Source: Asterias rubens
Taxonomy: Eukaryota > Echinodermata > Asteroidea > Forcipulatida > Asteriidae
DNA: 64,000 nucleotides
Direction of reading: 5' to 3'
Assembly (NCBI RefSeq): GCF_902459465.1
Contig: NC_047070.1
Location: 5,320,554 to 5,384,553, forward strand
The notes beneath the pieces are model-generated. The model was not told the origin of the DNA. It was given only the letters and a program-made list of their open reading frames with translations, and did not search any database. Made by a program: the position numbers and the translations under genes. Positions 27,839-41,300 of this stretch are shown here, piece by piece; position 1 is the first letter of the stretch; every line of letters begins with the position of its first letter.

Positions 27839-28429
27839 AAACGACTGTTGTACATTGTAAGTCTTGAGCATACTTGAACATTGGGACCTGTTGTTAAAGC
27901 ATGCAGGTTTGTTTCGTTCAAGCGTTAAAGCAATGTAAGTGGGACCAAAGTGGTCCCAAAAATGCACATTTTTTTGCAAACAAAAACAATATTGAAAATG
28001 CTTTAATGTTTTGTTCAGATTTCACATAGATGGAGAAACTCCTCACACAGTTTGTAATTTATAGACCTAACCTTTGCTTACCATTTAAGCAAAACAAAAG
28101 TCACAATCAAGTCTGGAATTTCATCTTTGAACATTTTGCCACTTCCATTGGAAAATTTAAAAGTCAATGGGAACTTTGTGAAGGGCACCAAGGCCAAGAC
28201 CAGGGGCAACGGAGGCCATGTCCTCCGTTGCCTGCATGTAATCCAGGCCTGCATGCTAAGTTACCAGCTATTCTAGTGCAAGCAGTTGAGTGATACAATG
28301 ATGCAGAAACTATGCAAGTGACACACGCTTTCAAATCTTGTCATTTATGAAATAGACTTTTGGTACATGTACATGTACATACATACCTTCTGCGATAGTT
28401 GGCACAAAATCTTAAAGGAATCGCACAAC

Positions 28430-28770
28430 ATTGGTAAGCAGTATTGTCCAAAGGCCCACACTTCGTGTATCACAACTTATATAAAATAACAAACCTGTGA
28501 AGTTTAGATTCAATTGGTTATCGGAGTCGGGAGAAAATAACGGGAAAACCCACCCTTGTTTCTGCATGTTTCGCCGTGTCATGACATGTGTTTATAATGT
28601 TATTCTCGATCGAGAATTGATAATTGTTTTAATGTTTTCTCAAAAAGTAAAGCATTTCATGGAATAATATTTCAAGGGAAGTCTTTCACCATTACCTTCT
28701 GTAAACTCTTTGTAAATCTGTGAACTTTTTGTTCTGTTCAGAAAGTGTCCACTGGCATTCCATTCTTCTG
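28430..28770 (-). mobile_element. MITE family A2
   Basis: Reverse copy with ATTCTCGATCGAGAAT at the centre and AAAGCATTTCATGGAATAAT in the other arm. Confidence 0.68.
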
Positions 28771-29423
28771 CAAAGTGGTAATCAAATTGGGATGTATCAT
28801 AGCCATGTATCATAGTTCCCAAAATTTTCCAAATATTCAAATGTTTAGTATTGTCTTTCAAATGTACAATTAATTACCTAATAAGTGTTATTAACAGTGT
28901 TCTCAACAAAATTTAAGAAACCTTGTTTTCAAACCTATAATGACCAAATTCTTTCAAGGAATCTTTCTACCCAAGTGTCTCTCATTGCCAAATTTTATTT
29001 TGCTAAAAAAAAATGAAATAAAAATATCACAACATGTTTTTAGAAAATAAAATCTGGAGAGATATTTTGTCATTCTTCAAATGTTTAATCATTTTTAAAT
29101 AATAGATGTGTTTTCAGTCTTTCAAAGGATGATCAGAATTTTATGCAGTGCACTGTGCGTCATGTATTCCCCCAAGATGGTGAGCTCGGCGCATGCATGC
29201 AAGGGGAAAATAAATCAAACTTTTCAGTAACAATAAACAAGAAGTCCTCACGAAATCAATATTGAGATCAAAATTGTTTATTATTTTCCATTGATTACAA
29301 CAAGGTACATAATTGTATCACAAGTTATATTTATTTATAAATTAAGAAAGTCTTCTCTCACACACATATATTTACAAAAAATAAACACTTTTGAGTTTTG
29401 ATTTTTGGGGTTGAACAAAGAAT

Positions 29424-29500
29424 TGAATAGAGTGGGATTTCAACCGACGACCTCCGGATTAACGTGCCGGCGCTCTACCAACTGAGCTATCTAGCCCTAT
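29424..29500 (-). mobile_element. tRNA-like SINE family N
   Basis: The minus strand reads GGGCTAGATAGCTCAGTTGG, TAGAGCGCCGGCACGTTAAT, then CCGGAGGTCGTCGGTTGAAA. A CCGG/CCGG stem encloses a GTT triplet, suggesting a tRNA-Asn-like origin. The loop is wrong in length and the acceptor stem does not pair, so it is not a functional tRNA. Confidence 0.65.
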
Positions 29501-29838
29501 GTTTCATTTAAGAAATAAAATTTGAAGCTTTGCAAAAAGGTTTGTGAGTAAATTTCCCCTAAATCTGCAATTTAATTTGAATTTAAATGGTCACCTTATC
29601 CGAGCCAGATTTCATAGAGCTGCTTGAGCACAACATAGATAATGCTTACCAGAATCAGGTTACCAGCCAAATTCAACATAGATAATGCTTACCAGAATAA
29701 GGTTACCAGCCAAATTAAATTTTCCTGTGTACTGGTATCCTGTGCAAAATTGTCTCAGCAACATTTTCTGCTTAAATAGCTCATGAAATTCAGCCCAGGA
29801 AACTAACAGAGTAGGTGTGCACATAACCCATGAACCTT

Positions 29839-30054
29839 TAGACGATGTGACCTATGTTTACATTCAAACCGCCCTCTGTTGACAATACACTATATACGTC
29901 TTGTTTCGCCGGGCAAAAAGACGCGTAGTCATGGTAGTCATGGTAAGATTGCATACACTTTCTAGCTGGCTGCCAAAACACAAAGGTTTTGCCCGGCGGT
30001 ATGCGCGCGAATCATGTCATGGTTTTGGTGTGACATCAGAGGTCACATCGTCTA
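29839..30054 (-). mobile_element. TA-flanked TIR MITE family E
   Basis: Inverted second copy with TA dinucleotides at both ends. It shares CACTTTCTAGCTGGCTG and AAAGGTTTTGCCCGGCGG-type internal sequence with the copy at 14346. Confidence 0.83.
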
Positions 30055-32302
30055 TACTCGATGGTAATTCAGACATAATGAATGTTATGCCACTTGAATG
30101 CAGGGGTTGTAGTTTACAAATTAATGTCCTTATTATGTATTAAAAGTGGTCTGCAGAGGGAACCAATTAGGCAATGAACAGGTGGCAATTAATGCCTGCC
30201 TGTAAGAAGTGCCAGGCCTGCATGGATGGGCACCAAGACATTGATCAGGGGCATATACATGTAGTGGCAATTGTCTCCAGCCTCTGTGAAGTATCAGACC
30301 TTCAAGGGGCACCAAGGCAATGACCAGGGATGGAGGGGCATGTTCACAATTATTGAAGTGTCATTCCTGTGAATATCAATAATAGGATCTAAGCACAAAA
30401 GTATGGTTTGTTTTTGTGTTGACTACATGTGTACATACACAACGATATTTTGTTAAATACATAAATAACACGTTTTTTAATAAATAAATATGGTATATCT
30501 TATAAACACGAGTGTGAACATGGCAGTTTTTGAGGATTGGAATGTAAATTGATGATGTATATTTTACAAATAAAAAAAATTAAAAAATGGTTTTGAGTAA
30601 AGTACATACATTTTTGTGTATTTCTACATGTATTGAGAATACTATCTATAATTCCATCCCTGCAGGTTCAGTTCATAAGAGAAAAACAATTCTTCTCACC
30701 GTCTTGGATAAACTTAATTTTTGAAAACTGCTCCTTGGAGCAGAGTAAACATAAACAGCAGGGCCCAGTTTCATGGCTCTGCTCACCGCCGAATTCTGCT
30801 CTTACAATCACCATTCACCGCTTACTGTGCAAGCTCCGAATTTCTGCTAGCTGTGTAAGCGAAGAAAGCCTAGTAATGTGGAGTACGTATTTCATAGAGT
30901 AACTTAAGCACAAAAAGTAGCTGAACCTTTCAGCTTTCAGCTTTCCTAAATGGTGATTACCAGCCAAAATACCATGACCATGTCACAAGTACCATCTGTG
31001 ACTGGTATCCTGCTCATAAGTGCTCAGCAGGACATTTTTTAAAAGCAAAATTGGACTCGGCCATGAGTGGTGTGTGATTTATTGTACTTGACTGGAGAAG
31101 ATGTTGTTTCCAATTTAATCCATTATCTTCGAGCAAACTTGAATCCTGTATTTTGATTGGTAAACCTTAGCAAGGTGGGGAACCTATATTGCACGGCCTA
31201 TATCACACCCTGTATACAGCACTGTTCAGTGTTTGTGTTTTGCGCTGTGTTTTTAAAGAAAAATTGTACAGGTTGTACAGCTGTTCCATTGTGGCAGACA
31301 GTATTGCCTTAAGCTGCATATCAAGATTGCGTAAAGATAAACTGTTATCACACGTGTGCTCAATGGGTATGCCAGGAAGATGGAGCACATCTGCGACCAA
31401 TGTCCAACTCGGATATGCAGTGGCGCTATTTTCCCCTGTATTTTACTTGCGCTTGTGTGATAACTAATAATGGTGTTCAAAGACCAGTCTCTGTTGAAAG
31501 AGTACAGTGATAAAACAAAACAACAAATATTAACAGCTTGGAGATGATCCATCCTGAAAACATTTGGCAACTTACACCTAAAAGTAATAATATCCTGTTT
31601 TTCATACACAAAATATAAATAAGATTTTCACATTAAAAAGTGACTAGCTATCGGGAAACAACACACTCTTTACACATTTTACAGACACCACATAGTGACA
31701 AACTGGCAAGGTTAATTTTCAGGTATCTTTCCGTTGAACAGAGTCTGACAATAAATAATGTATTCTTTTGGGGTGCATTCTTACTGTCAGTGTTTTCCTG
31801 TTAAGAGGTGAAGAGTGCCCTCAGCATGCACCGCATGGAACAGACCGACCTCACGTTTTGGCCAAGTTCAAGTAGCAACCATGTTGTTAGCCTGAACATC
31901 TGACGTCACACTTCGAGGCTCGTGAATAAAACTAGAGACCTGCCTCCAAACTGGCGTGTATATTCACCTTTGACCTACATTAATACGCAGTCAAATTCTA
32001 TTGTGGAGGTGGCAGCAGTGTACAATTTAGGCATGGAAAGCTCATGTCACTGCACTTATCCAATGATATCATTGTACCCAATGGAATCACTGGATCTGAG
32101 AAGCAGAGACTAAAGACAGGGGCCCAGATTACCATTTTGTCAACACGTAACCAATGTTTCAAGGTTTACCTGTGGCAGCGCATGCAGTACATCCTGGGTA
32201 CCAGGCAAAATTGCCCAATGGTCGACAATAGTCGGATATAGTCCCTTGCTCGAACTTGCACTTTGTTGCAAGCAAAGACACACTGTCAAAGTCTGGTGTC
32301 CT

Positions 32303-35300
32303 TCAATCGTCCTCCGTTTCTAGTTCATGCACGCCTACAAACACCAGGGTGTCGCCAGTCTCTCCGGGTCGTACGTTCCCTCCGTGTTTCTCACTATGTC
32401 CCTGTAGGTATGTCTCAAGAGATTTGATAACATCCCGAGGATTCTTTTTCGCTTCGAGCTCAACATCTGTGTAAAAAATAAAAATAATAATAACGATCCA
32501 AAATAATATTTCTCACACGATTTTTGTTTACTTAAATGTTTGGTGAATAAAGAAAAATTTACTAGAACGAGATTTGAACCTGTAACTTCCAAATGACTTT
32601 CTGGTGCTCTACCAACTTAGCTTGTCCCACGGATCAAACAAAACAGGTGCCAATAACAGGGTAACAAAAACCATCACTCATGGGTACCCATTTACTCCTG
32701 AGTGATGAAAAGTCAAGTGTCTTGTGCTCAAGGACAGAAATGTCACGGCCCCATGTCTGCTGGCGTAGCAACCAAAACTTGGGGTCAAGTGCACTATACC
32801 CAACACAACTTGGGGTCCGGTGCACTATACCGCTTGGCCATGACACAATAAACAACCCGTTCTTATTAATTTTAGCACATTTTACAATAACCGTATCAAG
32901 GCGCTTAACATCAGTGCCCTGGTCATTGAGCCACCAACATTCTTTTAATCTTTCTCAGCTCCCTAGGGATTAAACCGCTCCGGCTGCCCCGGGCTGCCAT
33001 GTTACTTCGAGGGCTTTCTTAAACACAATATCAACCTCTACCCTCCCAGGTGCCCATTTAAACCACTGGGTGAAGAGAAACAATTATAGTAAACATTGTA
33101 ATACATCTTGTTCAAGGACACAAGTGTCCTGACTGGGATTTGAACCCACACTCCGACGACTTAACCACCAAAACTTTGGATCCGATGCACTATACTGCTT
33201 GACCACGATACACTATAAACAAATAGACAAGCAATTTTCTTAATCGTAGGGTGTCGTGGCCGAGCGGATAAGAGCACTGAACTCAAGCTCTGGTGTTTCT
33301 GTTCAGCAGAGTGTGGGTTTGAATCCCGGTCGTGACTCATGTGTCCCTGAGCAAGACACTTTACTATAATTGCTTCTCTGCACCCTTTGGTACCTGTGAG
33401 GGCACAGATGGTTCTTGTGTACGGTTTAGCTTAGTGCGCTACATATTTGGCTGCACAGGCTGTATACTTCCCAGGGAGCTGAGATGGTTTAAGGAATGAA
33501 ATGGCCCAGTGATCAGGGTAATAATGTTGGAAGCACTTTGAGACATGGTGTATAAAGCACTATATAAAAACTATTAAATATTATTATTATTATAATTACC
33601 TTTGATGACGAAGCCAGAGTCCTTAATTGTTTTCTGCTGATGTTTCCAGATTTGATAAACCTGCAGGAATATTCCTGCATAGAAGTCATTGATTACTCCA
33701 AACACTTGTTTTCGTCTGTTACACTCCCTGGTAAAAGAATATAAACAACAATTTATTGGTAAACAAACAGTGCACTTGGTTTACAGGGGTGTGTGGAAGG
33801 GGAGCTTTTTACTAAGAGATCAAGTTAAAAGTTAACATATTATTTCCCCATATATTTTCATCAAGACTTTTGTGGGATGCGCTATATAATGACCAAGTTA
33901 TTATTAGAAGTAGTATCAAATATAGGAGAAAACAACAGCTGAACAACATCTAAGATGTGCATTTTCAATCTAAAGTTGATAAAAATCATGTGGTATAATT
34001 TCCATTTAATGAAATAAATAGAAAACCATTCTCAAAAGAACATAATATACATGTACACAGCAAAGTTGATACACACATGGTGCTAACGTAAACCTAAAAC
34101 AATTAGTACAATCAATTATAAATTAACTAGCTTCCGGGGAGCCTCCGCTACCTTGAGAGACAGTCCTCGCGAAGACATTGTAAGGCAATTCTTGTCATAT
34201 TGATGGACATCACTGAAAAAGGAAAATTCTGAAATAAAAAGACAAAAAGCGGTATTAAAGAAACTGTAGTGTGAAATCCGTAGTCTTTTCTCAATAGATA
34301 TTTCCATTGTGTTACGATGAACCAACTTTCTTTTTTTTTTACATTTAAAGGCACTTGGGTAGATTTCACAAAGAGTTCAGACTAGTCTTGTATCGAGTTA
34401 GGACAAGTTACTTGACCTAAATTAGGACTAGCCTTTATTTTCTCATCAAACTAGTCCTAACTCTTTAACTCGAACCCACACTCTGCTGATCAGAAACACC
34501 GGAGTTTGAATCCAGTGCTCTTAACCGCTAGGCCATGACACGCCATGTAAGAAAAAAACGTTACCCCTGAATGAAACTTGATGACAAGCCATGCTGTTGG
34601 TAATCTTGAAAAGTCTGATGATTATAGTAATAATGGAAATTTATATTGCGCCCATCCATGTATTAAACATATTCCTGGTCTGGGCGCTGAACAATTAAAA
34701 GAAAACCTATTAAAATCCATACTGTTAAAATACCCTCGAGAAAAAAAACAGTTAAAAATGTAATAAATGCTAAATTTGTACACAACAACCAATAATGATA
34801 AACAATGAGAATTAACACTTAGTTAAAGAGCTGGAATTAATACAGAGAATACAAATAATGTACTTGTACTTAGTGGTTTAAAAAAGCATGCATAAAAGGA
34901 TTGGAGAACAAATAATTAAAAAATGTTACCTGAGTTTCATGTAGCGACAATCTGTAGATTTCTTTAGCCACTTGTAGCCTGACTGGGTCCATGACAAGAT
35001 GAAGCATCATCATTAGTCCAAGGAATCCACAGGCTCTTAGGTCAGTCGCTGGATCAACCCCTATACAGGAAAGATTAATCAACAAGGATGATTATATAAC
35101 TAACAAAGTAACATTTACAGAAATTCCAGTGATTTAGGGTTGGAAAAATTACTAGAGCATGATTTCAAAGAACGCTTCTGTGCCTTTTCTACTTTATTTG
35201 TCCCCAAACACAAAAGCCTAGTTGTGTCATGTCAATCTTGGGAGTCTTTTTTGGGGGGTGAACAAAGGCAAATTTACTAGAACCGCATTTGAACCTGCAA

Positions 35301-38300
35301 CCTCCGAATTAAAATACCAGCAACTTGACTAACTGAGACCTAAATTTTCTTGTGTTACCTTGGAAGCCAATTTGCTCCCAGTGACTGCCGTAACGGGGAC
35401 AGTCCAGAGTGCTTCCTGTCAGCTGCTTGTAGATGGTCTGTAAGACACGCCGGTGTACCTCTTCAGTGTCGTCAAACGGACCTACATAATAATAATAATA
35501 ACAAATTATTATATTGTATATTTCACAATAACCGTCTCAATGCGCTTTACAATTAGTGCCCTGGTCATTAGGCCAATATTACACTCCTTTAATCTGTCTC
35601 AGCTCCCTGGGGAGTATACAGCCCGAAGCTGCCGTTGTGCTCCGAAAGGCTTTTTCATACACAATATCAACCTCTAAGCAAGACAACCTCATAATAGAAG
35701 TTAAATTGCATCAGGGATAAAGAATAATAACTTTGGTTTTTACCCTACACCGATGTGTGTGAGCACTGTATACTCAGTACTTTCCCGTGGAACAAATCAC
35801 ATGCATATTATTCAAATGGGGTTTGAACCCACCACCCTTGCAATTCTAGAGGAGTGTCTTACCAACTAGACCACCGAGATTGCCCAGTAAAGGCAGTTCA
35901 AATCCGATATTTTAGCAGCGGGTACCACAACGATATAATAGATGTTAAATTTGCATCTAGGATGAAGAATATAACCCCACCCAATAAAAAAAGAATATAC
36001 ATGAACATGGCGTGTCATGGCCGAGCAGTTAGGAGCGCCGGATTCAAGCTCTGGTGTTTGACCAGCAGAGTGTGGGTTCGAATCCCGGTTGTGACACTTG
36101 CTACATAAAATTGGGAAGGTAGTGCTTTCTCTGCTCTACCGGCCAGGCTTCGAAATGATGATACCCAAGCCTACATCCGTATGGACTGTAAAAGGGGCAA
36201 CCCTGTTTCAGCCCTAGGAGTAGGTGGCAACGGCCTCTGGAAAAAATGTATTGTAGCCCACACCTTGAAGCGGCCTTCAGGCCTTGTGTGTCTGGCGACG
36301 TGCATAAAAATAAAAAATATTCCAATGTTTTATAACTTACACTGAGCTATGCCGAACACCAAGTTTCTCTCTTCGTGAAGTGAAGCTTTGACCTTAGGTG
36401 GGCCAATGATTAAGTGTCTGAGAGCTGCAAAGCCTGACCTATGCACTGTTGGCTTAATCTTACTCTGAAATAATCAAATATAAATCATTCCTTGGAGTCA
36501 GTCTCTACTACCAACTATCTGATGATTAAAAACAGTCAAAACCTACATGTGTATTTAAAATTGTTTTTTACTGTTTTCTTATGACTCCGATGACAGATTG
36601 AGCTCAAAGTTTCACTGATTTTTTAAGCTCAATTTTTCACAGGTTTTTTTTTCTTCATGTAAATGTTGGATCACACAAAGGTCTTTGACAATGACTACTA
36701 TCTTCAAGCAAACTTAAACCCTCGAATCTGATTGGTCGCCCCATAGTAACAAGAGGTGTGATATAAACATACTACATGGCCCATATCAACCTCCGCGTAC
36801 ATTGAGTTGTCAAAACATTTGAGTTTTTCTCTTCAGAACCAACACTACTCAAAAAGAGATTTACACATGGTGCTATCGCAAACCTCAACTATTGTCTACA
36901 TGCTTTGAATGAGGGATATTTACTTACAAGATAGGGCTGCATGTTGATCCTTTGAAAGAATGCCAGGGTTTCATTGAAGGAGATAAGTGGTGTTACATTA
37001 ATGGAACCCTCGTTTCCTTGAAGACGAAAAAAGAAAAAAAAACAGGTTAAGATTAAGCCATAACTTCCTCTATTCCTTTAAATGTTATTGTATGTGTAGC
37101 TTGCAAGCCTGAGGAAACCTGTACACAAGGGTGTCTGCTTAGACTTGTGGACAAGTCGTTAATGATCTGTCGTGATATCGCCAGTGTCGTTAGAATCGCG
37201 GAGAGAGTCGTATACTATCACCACGACAGGCATTTAACAACTTGTCGACAAGTCTAGTGCTTGCTCTGTGAGCTACAAACAGTTAATAACCCCTACCCTT
37301 CTGTAGTTTTTGAGAAATGAGTAAAACATGGCACAACAATTGAATACCAAAACTGGTAATTATGTTTTATATGCTAAAATATTTTTGTAAATTTTTACAG
37401 CACCTCAGCAAGTAATAGGGGAAGCTTTCCACCAGCATTATCTTCAACATGTGTAAGTTCAATGTAAATCTGTTGACATTGTGTCTTGTGTCCTGGAAAA
37501 AGTACCACCCCCAAACCCTTTTTAAAACAACCTGTAATAAGCTGGGTGACACCCAGTGCTGGTGTTACAGTGCAATTTTTGGCAATTCAAGTGAAAGCAA
37601 AAATAAAATGAAAGATCGGTATTTCATGATGATGATAACGCACTCAAATAAAACAAAATGAAATAATAAAATTAATAACAAATAAATAACTCCATGGTTA
37701 CACAGACCAGTATAAGTGTCTGACATGGGAGGTAATTATTAATAGGATATTCTGTTTGTATTTGGTTAAAATTGTTCAGTATATAGTTAAATTACCCACA
37801 TATAGTTGCCCTTTACCATAGAAAAGACTTAAAGGAACACGTTGCCTTGGATCGGTCGAGTTGGTTATTGAAAAGCGTATGTAACCGTTTGTTATAGAAT
37901 GCATGATTAGGAAGATGTTTTAAAAGTAAAATATAATGATCCACACAAGTATCACTCGAAATTGCGTGGTTTTCCTTTTACCTCGTCGACAAACATTGTC
38001 GGCCATTTATGGGAGTCAAATTTTTGACTCCCATAAATGGCCGACCGTGTTAGTTCGCAGAGTAAACGGAAAACCACGCAATTTCAAGGCAAATGTGTGA
38101 GGATCATTGTATTCTACTTTTTAAACATCTTTCTCACCATATGCATTTTATAACAAACGGTTACAAACGCTTTTCAAAGACCAACTCGACCGATCCACGG
38201 CAACCTGTTCCTTTAATGCCAGTGCTACCAATTTAGCAATACACATTACTTCCACAAATTGTGTCGAGAACAGTCGCCAAACTTTTAAAACTGTTCCTGA

Positions 38301-41300
38301 TGAGGGCAAATAATAATAAGCCAACAAATGAAGACCTCTTTCTTATGTCTTACTAACACAAATTTTCAATCCGGCTGGATTTTTCAAAAATAATTTCAAA
38401 GTCTCAATCACATACTACACACCAACAATCAATTCCGTGCATGGACAACACAAGTTAGAAGAAAAACTACACAAATCTACCAAACATACAACAGTAGAGG
38501 AGGTGGGCGGAGACACAGTTTTAATCCCAGTGTTATATGAACATTTGTGCTTCCTCCCACCTCCTCCTGTTTGATATGTTCTACAAAGCAAACCCCAAAC
38601 CAGCAAGAGGGTTTTAAAAACTAAATATGAAGTGGTTGTAATATGTTACCTTCTGTGACGTCTTCTCCTTAAATGTGGGCACAAAACAAATATAATAAAT
38701 TGTCAAAATTACTGGTACACAACTATGTAGCGGAAAACAATTTAATGAAAAGTTCAGAATTTTAATTTCTTATACCAAGTTGGTCATAATTGTGTTTTTA
38801 TATACAAAATAATGTCTTATTAGCAAAAGTAGATTAACAGGAAATTTCCCGTAAATTTTCTGATCAAAAGTTATTTATAACTTTTGATCAGAAAAGTTAA
38901 GACCAACTTTGAAAAATAGAATTTGAACCACTTGTAATGTGGTTTTAAAAAAATATATCAGATTTTATCCCCCAAAATTTGAACCTAAGAATCGTTAGTG
39001 ACAGTAATGGTTCTCAGATTGTCTATTCCAATTACAGATTATACTTCCTGCGTGAATAGTGTATTGCTCTAAATTTTTCAGCATTAGCTCAAAACAAAAC
39101 CACTCTAAGAAATAAGTTGAACAACCAAATGGTTTAAAAAACCAAAGATATATTTTCCCTAGTGGACACTATTGGTAATTACTCAAAATAATTATCAACA
39201 TAAAACCTTACTTGGTGATGAGTAATGGGGAGAGGTTGATAGTATAAAACGTTGTGAGAAAGGGCTCCCTCTGAAGTGAAGTAGTTTTCGAGAAAGAAGT
39301 AATTTCCAAGAATTTGATTTTTATACCTTGAGCAAGTTTAGAATTTGAGGTCTCGAAATCAAGCATCTGAAAGCACACAGCTTCATGTGACAAGGTTATT
39401 TTTTTCTTTCATAGTTATCTCGCAACTCCAACGACCAAATAAGCTCAAAGTTTGTTATTTTATGCAAGTGTTGAGATCCACCAAGTGAGAAGACTGGTCT
39501 TTGACAATTATCAATAGTGTCCACTGTCTTTAAAGGGTCTATGTACTTTTTCTAGGACAAAAAAACACAATGTCTACAGATTAACACTAAACTTACACAG
39601 TTTGAAGATGATAGTAGAAAGCTTCCCTGAAGATATTACTTGCTGAGGTGCTGTAGTTTTTGAGAAATGGGTAAAACAATGTCATGAAAATAATTTTCGT
39701 TTCATTGTTCATGAGACGAAAATTATTTTAGCATGTACAAACGAACTTTCGTGACATTGTGTTACTCATTTCTCAAAAACGACAGCACCTCAGCAACTAA
39801 TACATATAGTTTTAAGGTATGCTTTCTACTATCATTATCTTCAAACGGTGTAAGTTTAATGTAAATCTGTGGACATTGTGTTTTGTGTAAAAAAACGTAC
39901 CCAAATCTTTTAAGTGAACCAGCCATTGATAAACACAAAACTTTGGAGATTTTAACATGAAATAAAGAAATTTTATTTTACAGTTATTACATTTGTGGGT
40001 TTCTACATACCTGGTTGTATCGTTCCTATTGCTTCCCACTCTGCCTTCGCTCGTAGAAGCTGCTCCGTCGGGTCTTTCCCTGTCCCTGCCCTGTCTCTAG
40101 GGGGCTCTTTTCTTAGTAAATCGCCCAAATCGCTGTTTCCGTCAGCTTTCTCTAAAGAGCTACTCTTGTTTTCGCTCGTTATGGGAGAGGATGTTTTCAG
40201 CTGGTATCCTGCCTGACTTTGATCCCTCGTGGCACCATTTTCCAGTGATGTTGTGCTCAAGTCACTTTCTACGGGCTCTGCTGCGCTTCTTGGTGGCTTT
40301 AAATCGCTGGTTTCTGATTGGTGAGTTTCATTGCTGTTGCCGTGGTTGTTTACGTTGAGAGGCTCAGAGTCTGCATGGTGGCCCTGGTAAGAGAACCATT
40401 GACTGTCATCATTGTGTCATAGGCCAAATATAAAAACAAACTTGTTTAGCGTCCTCCCTTTATGAAAAAAGGAAAGAGAAGAGCCTTTTTTTTAAGGGCT
40501 ACCCAACACTTTTTGTTTAAGACAGCTGGCTTGACTGTTTTTCAAAAATATTTTTTGCTGAGATTGTTCTAAATTCCTTTTTTCTATTTAAAAAAAATCA
40601 GAATTACTTTTTTAAGAAGCGGGCGGGTCGCTATAAACATGTTTTTACTTTTATTTGGCATTATCAGTTTATAAAGATTTAGGCCCTTTAACAAAAGAAT
40701 CTTAAAGAACCCTGGTAGAGTATTAACAAAATGATAAAAATAACTTACCAGTTTGTTATTCTCAGTAAGAATCACCTGGTACTTGCTTCCTCTACTCTCT
40801 GGTTCTATCGTTTTGTGGATGGGTTCCGATGTCCTTGTAGTGCTGAATATGTCCACCTAGTATCAATAATAATAATAGTGACTTCTTGTATAGCGATGCA
40901 TTATCCATCACTCAGTGAAAATAATAATAAATAATAATAATAAAGAACACTTAGTAGAGCGCCGGTATCCACCTAAAGAAGGCGCTCATGGCGCTTGAGG
41001 AGAGAAAGACAAATTAGGACTGAGGATTGTGTGAGAACGCTTGTTTGAACAGGTGAGACTTTAAGTTTGTCTTGAATGTTGTGATGGATGGAGATGAATT
41101 GGTTCCACACCCGGGATGATGCTATGGACCTATTGCCCCAAAGAGTGGAAGTTCTGGGCTGATGAAGCATCAAGAGCTCATAAGAAGGCAGTCCAGTGTG
41201 TGCTGAGGTGTATAGGTCGATGAGGTTGATGAGGTGTTCTGGAGCATTGTTGTGAATGATTTTGAAAATGATGCTCAAGATGCTTTAACGCACAGTATTT

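Larger units (their letters stand above)
27839..32302. other. Tail-to-tail interval between POMK and ELMOD3
   Basis: Contains a MITE of the 8310-8710 subfamily (28430-28770), a tRNA-like SINE (29424-29500), a foldback with duplicated AATGCTTACCAGAATAAGG-type arms (29600-29800), a TA-flanked MITE (29839-30054), a GGGCACCAAGGCAATGACCA repeat (30165-30345) and a second foldback (30765-31065). The stretch 31070-32300 shows no repeat that I recognise and no convincing exon. Confidence 0.45.

Noticed and set aside
29424-29500. Functional tRNA-Asn gene
   Set aside because: The anticodon loop has the wrong length and base before the anticodon, the ends do not pair, and near-identical copies recur at 56545 and 63556.
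36007-36100. Functional tRNA-Leu gene
   Set aside because: A and B boxes are good, but the acceptor stem and stem pairings are imperfect and the sequence is the head of a dispersed SINE.
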